Shown here: positions 56,653 to 64,000 of the stretch, in pieces
Layout of the letters: each line of letters begins with the position of its first letter
How positions within the stretch are numbered: position 1 is the first letter of the stretch
Source: Pseudomonadota bacterium
GTDB lineage: Bacteria; Desulfobacterota; Desulfobulbia; Desulfobulbales; JAGXFP01
Length of the DNA stretch: 64,000 nucleotides
Reading direction: 5' to 3'
Assembly (NCBI GenBank): GCA_018814305.1
Contig: JAHJAA010000060.1
Span: forward strand, 27,405 to 91,404
The notes under the pieces: model-generated
What the model was told of the DNA's origin: nothing
Seen by the model: the letters and a program-made list of their open reading frames with translations, nothing else
Databases searched by the model: none
Made by a program: the position numbers and the translations under genes

Positions 56653-57780
56653 TTGACCTTCCACGAACTCTTTATCCATTCGGGTTTAGCCTCACTGGAA
56701 ACGGGCAACCTGCTGATGATCCTGATCGGTGGGCTGTTCATCTACCTGGCCGTGGCCAAGGATTACGAACCTTTGCTGCTTATCCCCATCGGGATGGGGA
56801 TTATCGTCGGCAATGTTCCGCCGGTCAAGGGTATGCTCTTGGGGGTATACGACCAGGGTAGTGTCTTGTCGTACCTCTATTTCGGGGTAACCAAGGGCAT
56901 CTATCCGCCGCTGATCTTTCTCGGAATTGGGGCCATGACCGACTTTTCCACCATGCTCAGCAATCCGAAACTTATCCTCCTCGGGGCAGCCGCCCAGATT
57001 GGAATCTTTTTGACCTTTATCGGTTCGCTCATCCTGGGATTCACTCCCTCCCAGGCGGCCTCAATCGGGATCATCGGCGGCGCCGACGGACCCACGGCCA
57101 TCTTTCTCTCATCCATGCTGGCCCCTGATCTCCTGGGACCCATTGCCATTGCCGCATACTCTTACATGGCCTTGGTCCCGGTGATCCAGCCACCCATCAT
57201 GTATCTTCTCACCACCAAAGAAGAACGGCTCATCCGGATGAAACCGCCACGGGTGGTCTCCCGACGGGAAAAAATCATCTTCCCGGTGGTAGCCTTTCTG
57301 ATCTGTGCCATGATCGCCCCAGGGTCCATCACTCTACTCGGCATGCTCTTCTTCGGCAATTTGCTGAAAGAAAGTACGGTCACTGACCGATTAGCCAATT
57401 CGGCCCGTAATGCCATGATCGACATGGTAACCATCCTCCTGGGATTCACCGTGGGGGCCAGCACCCAGGCCCAGACCTTTCTGACCCCGAAATCGGTCTT
57501 CATCTTCGGCCTCGGAGCGCTCTCTTTTGTCATTGCCACCATGGGCGGAGTACTCTTTGCCAAATTCATGAATCTCTTCCTCACGGAAAAGATCAACCCT
57601 CTGATTGGCGCAGCTGGGGTCTCGGCAGTTCCTGATTCAGCTCGGGTTGTCCAGATGGTTGGCCAGAAGGAAGATCCGGGGAACTTTCTCCTGATGCATG
57701 CCATGGCCCCCAATGTGGCTGGGGTGATCGGATCCGCCATCGCCGCGGGTGTACTCTGGTCAGTGCTGGGAAAATTTTAG
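56653..57780 (+). CDS. mmdB: Na+-translocating decarboxylase beta subunit (MmdB/OadB)
   Basis: A 375-residue membrane protein with about ten helices. It releases CO2 from carboxybiotin and pumps sodium ions out. The sodium-site motif GGADGPTAIF with D145, and the conserved C-terminal MAPNVAGVIGSAIA segment with its Asn, Gly and Ser, match OadB. The start is a TTG at 56653, six bases after AAGGAG; no ATG fits better. It completes the mmdA-OadG-mmdC-mmdB set. Confidence 0.93.
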   Translation: MTFHELFIHSGLASLETGNLLMILIGGLFIYLAVAKDYEPLLLIPIGMGIIVGNVPPVKGMLLGVYDQGSVLSYLYFGVTKGIYPPLIFLGIGAMTDFSTMLSNPKLILLGAAAQIGIFLTFIGSLILGFTPSQAASIGIIGGADGPTAIFLSSMLAPDLLGPIAIAAYSYMALVPVIQPPIMYLLTTKEERLIRMKPPRVVSRREKIIFPVVAFLICAMIAPGSITLLGMLFFGNLLKESTVTDRLANSARNAMIDMVTILLGFTVGASTQAQTFLTPKSVFIFGLGALSFVIATMGGVLFAKFMNLFLTEKINPLIGAAGVSAVPDSARVVQMVGQKEDPGNFLLMHAMAPNVAGVIGSAIAAGVLWSVLGKF

Positions 57781-57825
57781 ATGCTTTTGGAGGTGTTAAG
57801 GGAACTTCAGCAGAAAAGAGGCAAA

Positions 57826-58209
57826 CTACCCCATCATTCGCCGGGCAGTTTCGACCTTACGTAAGAGTTCAACATGAAACTCCTGAGTCGGCGCAAGATT
57901 CGGCAGATCACGTAAAATCTCTTGAATCTTCCCATTCGCCATATTTACTTCCTGTCGGCTAGGCCTGGCCAGAAATTCGTTAATCACCAAGGCCTCGGCA
58001 CTGATCAATTCCTCCTGCCGTCCATTCAAAACCGCAGCCCACACCAGATGGACCGAGTCTGGATTAATCTTGGGATCAGACGACCAACAGGCGGGAGGTT
58101 GCTGCAGAACCCCCTGCTTCTTGACCAGAGCAACCCGAAGAAGTTGCGCCAGAGGCTCTACAGGAGGCATGACTCCAGCCTGTAACGAGGTGATCATTTT
58201 GGAAAACAT
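57826..58209 (-). CDS. Hypothetical protein
   Basis: A 127-residue, soluble, mixed-charge protein with no membrane segment. I do not recognise the family. The start MFSKMITSLQAGVMPPVEPLAQLLRV and the end VELLRKVETARRMMG look like alpha-helices, and the sequence looks like a real protein. It lies on the opposite strand to the propionate block and converges on mmdB with a 45-base gap. A 9-mer tandem repeat starts 11 bases upstream of its ATG. Confidence 0.5.
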   Translation of the reverse strand: MFSKMITSLQAGVMPPVEPLAQLLRVALVKKQGVLQQPPACWSSDPKINPDSVHLVWAAVLNGRQEELISAEALVINEFLARPSRQEVNMANGKIQEILRDLPNLAPTQEFHVELLRKVETARRMMG

Positions 58210-58220
58210 GAGGGCGGTTA

Positions 58221-58256
58221 GATTGGTTGAATTAGTTTGATTGGTTTGATTGGTTA
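58221..58256 (+). repeat. 9-mer tandem repeat (GATTGGTTT-type, 4 copies)
   Basis: GATTGGTTG, AATTAGTTT, GATTGGTTT and GATTGGTTA lie in tandem (58221-58256). Three related units in the opposite orientation lie at 58355-58381, so the pair brackets the 98 bases between. Confidence 0.75.
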
Positions 58257-58354
58257 TATGGATTGTCGCACTCTATTTACATCAATCTTTGGCAGCTCCC
58301 CTCTCACTCAAAAAACGTCTATGTTAAGAAACAAACCCGCCCAGAAAACAAATA

Positions 58355-58381
58355 AAACCAATTCAACTAATCAAACCAATC
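58355..58381 (-). repeat. 9-mer tandem repeat, inverted copies
   Basis: AAACCAATT, CAACTAATC and AAACCAATC (plus strand) are reverse complements of the units at 58221-58256. They end 14 bases before the stop codon of the phosphofructokinase gene. Confidence 0.7.
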
Positions 58382-58395
58382 CAACAGTTCTACGC

Positions 58396-59685
58396 CTAGT
58401 CAGTGACCTCTAAAACCGATCGCCACATGGAACTGTTGACATCAACGGTCTGTTTGCGACTCAAGGCAAGACTGATGGGGACCAGGCAGAAATGCTGATT
58501 CCAGTACCCGACCAGGCAGTTCGTCCGACCGGCCATCCCAGTGTGGACCGCATAGTTGCCAAGCTGCAGGCAAAAAGAAGAATCAATACCGTTGGCTGGA
58601 GTGGATCGGATCAGATAACTCGGATCGATATACTTGATGGCATGGGGCATCTTCCTCTCATCAAGATAGGAAGCGATATTGGCCTTCAAAAAAGGACCGA
58701 TATCCTTGAGCCGGGGATTACCGGATTCATCAAAACTCAAATATCCGTCAGAATTAAGCAGTTCCTGCCCCACCCCCTCTGCAACCACAATAACCAGATG
58801 ACCCTTGTCACGGAGCCTGTGCTCCACCCTTTGAAACAATCGATCAAGATTAAAGGGTTCTTCAGGAATCAGGCAGATATTGACATTACCAGAGGCAAGG
58901 GTGGCATGGGCTGCAATGAATCCGGCGTCCCGACCCATCAATTTAACCAGCCCGATCCCGTTTTTCAGGCAGGTTGCCTCCACATGGGCCGCATTAATCG
59001 CCCGCCGGGCCTCTTCCACCGCCGTATCGAACCCAAAAGACCGCTGGATAAACGAGATATCGTTATCAATGGTTTTCGGAATTCCGATCACCGCGATATC
59101 GGCTGATCTTCTGGCAACCTCTTCAGCTATTTTCGTACTGCCCCGCTGGGTTCCATCTCCACCGATCACAAAGAGAATGGAGACTCTCCATTCCTGCAGA
59201 CAATCCACCATCTTAGGGACCGACTGGGCACCCCTCGAGGATCCAAGGATCGTACCACCCTGTTCATGGATGTTATGGACCATGGCGTGGTCAAGCTCCA
59301 CCACATCATCCTCACCGGAAGTAAGTCCGGCAAAACCATTTCGAAAGCCATACACCTTCTTCACCTTATAGGCATCCAAACCACTATAGGTGATTGAGCG
59401 AATGACATCGTTCAAGCCTGGGCAAAGTCCACCGCAGGTTACGATACCGATGACCACCTCGGATGGATCGAAATGAAGGAGCTTGGCAGGACCGGGTCGT
59501 TCGAAACTGCGCACGTGGGAATCAACAAGTCCCTCCGGACCAATGACATTGTTGTAGAGAACCCGTTCACCCATCCGGAAAAATCCGGCTGACAATTTCA
59601 GGGGGGTCGGATATCGGTTTTCCCCAAGGCTCATAGTGTTAAAATGGTCCTGGGTCAGTTCGTCATCTCTATGCATAATCGCCAT
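58396..59685 (-). CDS. 6-phosphofructokinase (ATP-type, group III/plant-like)
   Basis: A 429-residue phosphofructokinase with a long N-terminal extension (about 1-75). Motifs are GIVTCGGLCPGLNDVIR, FVIGGDGTQRGS and the catalytic PKTIDNDI, followed by the hexose-site MGRDAGFIA and the EGVGQELL segment. Gly at the GGDGT position suggests ATP rather than PPi as donor; the Lys in PKTIDND is typical of the long plant/trypanosomatid-like group. The ATG at 59685 (MAIMHRDDE) is chosen because upstream codons overlap glgP. It lies downstream of glgP, so glycogen breakdown can feed glycolysis. Confidence 0.85.
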   Translation of the reverse strand: MAIMHRDDELTQDHFNTMSLGENRYPTPLKLSAGFFRMGERVLYNNVIGPEGLVDSHVRSFERPGPAKLLHFDPSEVVIGIVTCGGLCPGLNDVIRSITYSGLDAYKVKKVYGFRNGFAGLTSGEDDVVELDHAMVHNIHEQGGTILGSSRGAQSVPKMVDCLQEWRVSILFVIGGDGTQRGSTKIAEEVARRSADIAVIGIPKTIDNDISFIQRSFGFDTAVEEARRAINAAHVEATCLKNGIGLVKLMGRDAGFIAAHATLASGNVNICLIPEEPFNLDRLFQRVEHRLRDKGHLVIVVAEGVGQELLNSDGYLSFDESGNPRLKDIGPFLKANIASYLDERKMPHAIKYIDPSYLIRSTPANGIDSSFCLQLGNYAVHTGMAGRTNCLVGYWNQHFCLVPISLALSRKQTVDVNSSMWRSVLEVTD

Positions 59686-59714
59686 CAGGTGTTTCAACCT
59701 TATATTGTGCTGGA

Positions 59715-62207
59715 TCAGTGTGCATCCGCCACATTGATTCCCCAAATCTGTTTGGCATATTCACGGATCGTTCGATCGCTGGAAAATTTACCCATCCTGG
59801 CGACATTAAGAATTGAAGCCCGGTTCCAACCGACCTGATCGCGATAGGCAAGACTGACCCGCTCCTGACATTCCATATAGGATTTCAAATCCTTCACCAG
59901 AAGATAGTTGTCATAGGGATTCATCAAGGTATCGAGAATAGGCCGAAAGAGTTCCAGGTCGCCGTGGCTGAATCGCCCCTCGCGGATACCGTCCAAGGCG
60001 CGACGGATCTCCGGATTAGACATGTAAATATCCAGGGGGGAGCGTCCAGGATTCTGCTTCTCCCGCTCCACTTCCTCTGAGGTCATCCCGAAGATAAAGA
60101 TATTTTCTTCCCCAACCTCTTCCCGGATTTCCACATTGGCCCCGTCCAGGGTACCGATGGTCAAGGCACCATTCAAGGCAAATTTCATATTACCGGTGCC
60201 CGAGGCCTCGGTTCCGGCGGTTGAAATCTGCTCCGAGAGTTCCGCCGCCGGAAAGATCTTTTCGGCCAGTGACACCCCATAGTTGGGAATAAACACAACC
60301 TTAAGGCGTCCAGACACTGCATGATCATTATTAATCACCGAGGCCACCGAATTAATAAACTTGATTATCAACTTGGCTAAAGTATAGGAGGGTGCCGCCT
60401 TACCGGCAAAGATCACGACTCGGGGGGTAAAGTCGCCATGGGGTCGATCCAGTATCCGATAATAAAGAATGATCACATGGAGGATGTTCAACAACTGGCG
60501 CTTGTACTCATGAATCCGCTTCACCTGGACGTCGAACAGCGCATCCGGGGAAACGGTCAGCTCGCAGTTTTCGCTAATAAACTTAGCCAGTTTCTTTTTG
60601 TTACCGTGTTTCACGGCAGCCCACTCACGGATAAAATCCTTATCTTCGGCATAAGGCTCCAACCTTTTCAAATCATCAAGGTCGGTAATCCACTTGTCAC
60701 CGATCCTGCTCTGAATCAACCCCGCCAGAGTCGGATTACATTTCAAGAGCCAGCGACGCTGGGTGATGCCGTTGGTCTTGCAATTAAACCGACCTGGAAA
60801 AAACTCATGAAACTCCTTGAAAATCCTGGTCATCATCAGATGGGTATGGAGTTCAGCTACCCCATTGACCGAGTGACTGCCAACGATGGCCAGATGAGCC
60901 ATCCGCACGCGTTTGACATCACCCTCTTGAATGATTGACATTCGTCGTAACATCTCCTCATCACCGGGGAAGCGGGCCGCCACGTCTTGAAGGAACCTAA
61001 AGTTGATCTCATAGATTATTTCAAGGTGCCGTGGTAAAATTTTGCCTAGCATGGTCACCGACCAAGTCTCCAGGGCCTCGGGCATCAAGGTGTGATTGGT
61101 ATAGGCAAAGGTCTTAATGCATATATCCCAAGCCTCGTCCCATTCAACCTTTTCAATATCAACCAGCAATCGCATCAATTCAGGGATAGCAATGGCGGGA
61201 TGGGTATCATTCAACTGGACCGCAGTCCGCTCACTGAAATCATTAAAAGTGGTTTGCTTTTTTTTGTAGCGCCGCATGATGTCCTGGAAAGTGGCGGCCA
61301 CAAAAAAATACTGTTGTTTCAGACGAAGCAGGCGGCCTTCCTGGAGGGTATCGGAGGGATAAAGAACCTTGGAGATAGTCTCTGTACGAACCTTGTCTTC
61401 CACCGCAGCTACGTAATTACCCCGGCTGAAATAACTCAGATCGAATTCACGAGAGGCCTTGGCCGTCCATAGTCGCATATTGATGACCTGATCATTCTGA
61501 TAGCCAGGGACCAACATATCACATCCCATGGCCATGATAATTTCAGTATCGACCCACTCCTTACAGATGCGACCATTTTCATCGGTGTAGGTATTGACCC
61601 GACCAAAGAAATTAACCTGATGAAGAAATTGGCTGCGTTCAAACTCCCAGGGCGATCCGTACCGCATCCAGTTATCAGGGGTTTCCACCTGATAGCCATT
61701 GACCAGGCGCTGATAAAAAAGACCATATTCATAACGGATGCCATACCCGTAAGCAGGGATTCCCAGGGTAGCCATGGAATCAAGAAAGCAGGCAGCCAGA
61801 CGACCAAGGCCACCATTACCAAGAGCGGCATCCTCCTCTTCCTCCCGGACTTCTTCCAGGTCAAAGCCAAGCTGATCAATCGCCTCGGCAACCGGTCCGT
61901 CATACCCAAGATTGATTATGCTGTTGCCAAGAGATCGGCCGATGAGAAACTCTAGGGAGAGATAATAAACTCTCTTCTTACAGCGATCGTAATAACTTTT
62001 CTGGGTTTTAACCCACTTTTCGATCAAAGCGTCCCGCATGACGTAAGAGAGAGCCTTGCAGATATCCCTGGAACTTGCCCTGTCAGGATCTCTTCCCAGA
62101 AAACTCAAGAGATGGTGTTGAATGGCATGCTTGATTTCATCAACATTGAGGTTCTTGGTGTCATTTGCCCATACTGATGGTGGTGTTGAAATTTTATGCG
62201 CGGTCAT
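59715..62207 (-). CDS. glgP: Glycogen/alpha-glucan phosphorylase
   Basis: An 830-residue phosphorylase that releases glucose-1-phosphate from alpha-1,4-glucans. Visible are YYLSLEFLIGRSLGNSIINL, the AALGNGGLGRLAACFLDS segment, the KTNGITQRRWL motif and the PLP-lysine segment EASGTGNMKFALNG. Full length. The ATG at 62207 has GGGGAG ten bases upstream; a GTG at 62246 would add 13 residues. A hairpin-forming inverted repeat lies between it and cca. It is followed after 29 bases by the phosphofructokinase gene, probably in one message. Confidence 0.96.
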   Translation of the reverse strand: MTAHKISTPPSVWANDTKNLNVDEIKHAIQHHLLSFLGRDPDRASSRDICKALSYVMRDALIEKWVKTQKSYYDRCKKRVYYLSLEFLIGRSLGNSIINLGYDGPVAEAIDQLGFDLEEVREEEEDAALGNGGLGRLAACFLDSMATLGIPAYGYGIRYEYGLFYQRLVNGYQVETPDNWMRYGSPWEFERSQFLHQVNFFGRVNTYTDENGRICKEWVDTEIIMAMGCDMLVPGYQNDQVINMRLWTAKASREFDLSYFSRGNYVAAVEDKVRTETISKVLYPSDTLQEGRLLRLKQQYFFVAATFQDIMRRYKKKQTTFNDFSERTAVQLNDTHPAIAIPELMRLLVDIEKVEWDEAWDICIKTFAYTNHTLMPEALETWSVTMLGKILPRHLEIIYEINFRFLQDVAARFPGDEEMLRRMSIIQEGDVKRVRMAHLAIVGSHSVNGVAELHTHLMMTRIFKEFHEFFPGRFNCKTNGITQRRWLLKCNPTLAGLIQSRIGDKWITDLDDLKRLEPYAEDKDFIREWAAVKHGNKKKLAKFISENCELTVSPDALFDVQVKRIHEYKRQLLNILHVIILYYRILDRPHGDFTPRVVIFAGKAAPSYTLAKLIIKFINSVASVINNDHAVSGRLKVVFIPNYGVSLAEKIFPAAELSEQISTAGTEASGTGNMKFALNGALTIGTLDGANVEIREEVGEENIFIFGMTSEEVEREKQNPGRSPLDIYMSNPEIRRALDGIREGRFSHGDLELFRPILDTLMNPYDNYLLVKDLKSYMECQERVSLAYRDQVGWNRASILNVARMGKFSSDRTIREYAKQIWGINVADAH

Positions 62208-62325
62208 TGGATATTTTCTCCCCAGATATTGACTTGTCATTTTCACTTCAAAGTCTACCTAATTCCCGGATGAAGGAACAAGCAAAATTCTTCAATCGGA
62301 TGGAGAGTTGAAAATAGTTCTGTTT

Positions 62326-62380
62326 TGAGCCATGGAATCGATCCAGCGCACAAAGAAAGCAAAGTCGTTTCCATGGCTCA
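62326..62380 (-). repeat. 12-bp inverted repeat at the end of cca
   Basis: TGAGCCATGGAA (62326-62337) and TTCCATGGCTCA (62369-62380) form a perfect 12-bp inverted repeat with a 31-base loop. The right arm contains the cca stop codon. It could fold in the 3' end of the cca message, with no T tract. Confidence 0.6.
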
Positions 62381-63826
62381 GCTTTTCGTGAGAAATTGTT
62401 CTACCCACAGGAGGGCCTCAGCCCGATCATGGATTTGATCTTCTACCCTGGCTTGCTCAATTTTCTCAAGTATTGTCCGAAAAAGAGGGCCTGGTTGCAG
62501 ACCGAATTCCTTAAGGTCATGACCAGTAACCAGCGGTGGACCGGTTAATACCGGCATAACCTTTTCCCGCCGAACCTGGTCGATGTGATCATAGAGCAAG
62601 GCCAGGTTATCTTCCATTTCTTTGGGTTTATTGGGACCCTGGGCTGAGATACTGTCGGCCATGGCCAGCAGAAAGAGCCCCGGGAGATCATCCCCCGCCG
62701 CCTTGACCAACCGCAGGCAGGCCTTCGGGGTAATGCCGATTTTTTGATTGGCGTTATTCAGATGAAAAGGCCACATATGAAGTTCAATAAGGAGGCGAAC
62801 CAACCGAATGGCCTCACGACTCATCCGATAGCGGGAACCAATCTGTTGAAAGATTCCACCACCAACCCGGTCATGGTTATAAAAAGTAGTGCGACCATCG
62901 GATCTGATCGCGCAGGTGGTAGGTTTGCCGAGATCATGGAACAGGGCGGCCCATTTGAGCCACGATCGATGCCCAGCCTGGCTGAGATATTCCTTCAAAT
63001 CAGCGGATCGGTTTGGGAAATAGTCCGCCGGACCATCGAGAATCTTGACCATGGCGGCAAGAGCCGCCAGGTTATGCTGAAAAACATCCAGGTGATGACT
63101 TGAGGGTTGATCCATACCCTCCCCGGCCCGTAATTCTGGGAACAATGCCCCGAGCAACCCCATTTCAGCCAATTGAGCAAAGGTCCGATCGGGGTGATCT
63201 TGGGAGATGATCAGATCAAGTTCATACCGAATCCGCTCTGGAGAAGGTCGGGTGACCAACGGTATCAGCTCTCTTATCCATACCTCGGTCCGGGGTTCGA
63301 TTGTACCTCCGATGGCTCCGGCAAAACGAAAGGCCCGGAGCAGGCGAAGCGGATCATTTTGAAAAGTTTCAAGAGATGGAGCCCGGATAATCTTCTGGTT
63401 GAGATCGGTTAGACCATCCAAGGGATCAATAAGCTCATAGGGCTCGGCTAAACCGCCTTCATGGGACAGGGCAATAGCCATTGAATTGATGGTGAAGTCC
63501 CTGAGGCGGAGATCGGCTTGAATAGTGGTGGTCCCCTCCCGGAAACCGGCAAAATCAACGGCGATCCCACCGGTTACTACCCGGGCAACCCCTTCTTCGT
63601 CATCAAGGAGGACAAAAGCACCACCGGTCCGCCCGGCAAAATAACGGGCCACCTCGACCCCGTTACCGCCTACGGCCAGATCAAGATCATTGGCCTTCTT
63701 ACCGAATAGCCAATCCCGGACAGGGCCTCCGGCAACAAACAGTGGCGTCCCTTGCCCGATGATTCCGGCAAAGCTCTTCCTGAAAATTTCGGGATAACCC
63801 AGGAGTGGATCCTGTTCAAGGTGCAT
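62378..63826 (-). CDS. CCA-adding/poly(A) polymerase-type nucleotidyltransferase with HD domain
   Basis: A 482-residue class II tRNA nucleotidyltransferase. The nucleotidyltransferase head has VAGGPVRDWLFG and the DLDLAVGG aspartates, then the RDFTINSMA segment, RLLRAFRFA and PSPERI. The C-terminal half holds an HD domain (HLDVFQHN, then LFHDLGKP with His-Asp) as in CCA/phosphohydrolase enzymes. The ATG at 63826 is 11 bases after AGGAG; the TTG at 63832 has better spacing. CCA addition versus polyadenylation cannot be told by eye. The tRNA in this window encodes its own CCA, so repair is a likely role. Confidence 0.88.
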   Translation of the reverse strand: MHLEQDPLLGYPEIFRKSFAGIIGQGTPLFVAGGPVRDWLFGKKANDLDLAVGGNGVEVARYFAGRTGGAFVLLDDEEGVARVVTGGIAVDFAGFREGTTTIQADLRLRDFTINSMAIALSHEGGLAEPYELIDPLDGLTDLNQKIIRAPSLETFQNDPLRLLRAFRFAGAIGGTIEPRTEVWIRELIPLVTRPSPERIRYELDLIISQDHPDRTFAQLAEMGLLGALFPELRAGEGMDQPSSHHLDVFQHNLAALAAMVKILDGPADYFPNRSADLKEYLSQAGHRSWLKWAALFHDLGKPTTCAIRSDGRTTFYNHDRVGGGIFQQIGSRYRMSREAIRLVRLLIELHMWPFHLNNANQKIGITPKACLRLVKAAGDDLPGLFLLAMADSISAQGPNKPKEMEDNLALLYDHIDQVRREKVMPVLTGPPLVTGHDLKEFGLQPGPLFRTILEKIEQARVEDQIHDRAEALLWVEQFLTKS

Positions 63827-63902
63827 AGGCAAAGCGACTCCTGAAATATTTCAAGACCAATAAATGGTGTTGAAAAGACTCAATGAATATTCAATGAAAA
63901 CG

Positions 63903-63931
63903 GTTACATAAGACAGAAAAGCCTCTATAAT
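63903..63931 (+). promoter_or_regulatory. Sigma70-type promoter at the right edge
   Basis: GTTACA (63903-63908, four of six) and a perfect TATAAT (63926-63931) are 17 bases apart. It points toward the gene starting at 63982. Confidence 0.55.
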
Positions 63932-63981
63932 GACAAGGGAGTCCCTACCAAAAGAAACCCTGACCAAAACGGAGGCTTTTC
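63916..63981 (+). promoter_or_regulatory. Perfect 10-bp inverted repeat around a start region
   Basis: GAAAAGCCTC (63916-63925) and GAGGCTTTTC (63972-63981) are exact reverse complements. The right arm covers part of the GGAGG ribosome-binding site, and the left arm lies in the spacer of the putative promoter. If transcription starts upstream of 63916 the arms could pair and hide the ribosome-binding site; otherwise the arms may be DNA sites. Confidence 0.5.
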
Positions 63982-64000
63982 ATGCACCATAAGAATATCA
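63982..64000 (+). CDS. Start of an unidentified gene cut by the window edge
   Basis: ATG at 63982 with GGAGG six bases upstream opens a frame of six visible codons (MHHKNI). Too short to identify. The gene has a probable promoter and an inverted repeat just upstream. Confidence 0.5.

Overview
The window reads as a chromosomal segment of a Desulfobulbales-type (Desulfobacterota, sulfur/sulfate-metabolising) bacterium. The reasons are a tetraheme c-type cytochrome gene with an in-frame UGA that is best read as selenocysteine, a complete methylmalonyl-CoA (succinate-propionate) pathway with a membrane decarboxylase, a family II pyrophosphatase, a stand-alone AP2-domain protein, and delta-proteobacterial housekeeping gene orders (rpsF-rpsR-DUF2232-rplI-dnaB; rplM-rpsI-argC-truA). 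The genus assignment is an inference; no rRNA gene is present.

Layout. Positions 1-10 kb hold a PP2C phosphatase, an M23 peptidase/bactofilin pair, rarA, the putative selenoprotein cytochrome, ppaC, a lone receiver-domain protein and an AP2-domain protein. Positions 9.5-20.7 kb are housekeeping: mazG, the rpsF-rpsR-DUF2232-rplI block, dnaB, leuS, lptE, tkt and dus. Positions 20.7-40 kb form a large MSHA-type IV pilus locus behind a strong sigma70-like promoter. It encodes a 1,521-residue MshQ-like adhesin, four minor pilins, a pilin-like protein, the PilM/N/O/P-like alignment complex, the secretin (MshL), MshM and MshE ATPases, and MshG. A GT-C/TPR membrane protein and the probable major pilin follow. 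Positions 40-46.3 kb hold aspC, truA, argC, rpsI, rplM and tRNA-Gly on the minus strand, then hisB and a TtcA-like gene on the plus strand.

Positions 46.6-57.8 kb are one co-directional catabolic block: prpE, sucC, sucD, mcmA2, meaB, mcmA1, mce, mmdA, an OadG-like subunit, a biotin carrier and an OadB-like Na+ pump. Together they interconvert propionate, propionyl-CoA, methylmalonyl-CoA and succinate and could couple decarboxylation to a sodium gradient. Positions 57.8-63.8 kb on the minus strand carry a small hypothetical gene, a phosphofructokinase, glycogen phosphorylase and a CCA-adding/poly(A) polymerase. A new plus-strand gene starts at the right edge.

The most notable observation is the UGA codon at 4782-4784. 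It sits inside a conserved EPCG-x-GGL segment, in a frame that joins a good start site and signal peptide upstream to the cytochrome downstream. Twelve bases later comes a hairpin (4797-4813) whose apical loop, GGUCU, matches the E. coli fdhF SECIS loop as I recall it. Other non-coding signals include a 110-bp near-palindromic element behind mshG, 7-mer and 9-mer tandem repeats at gene borders, and several candidate regulatory hairpins.
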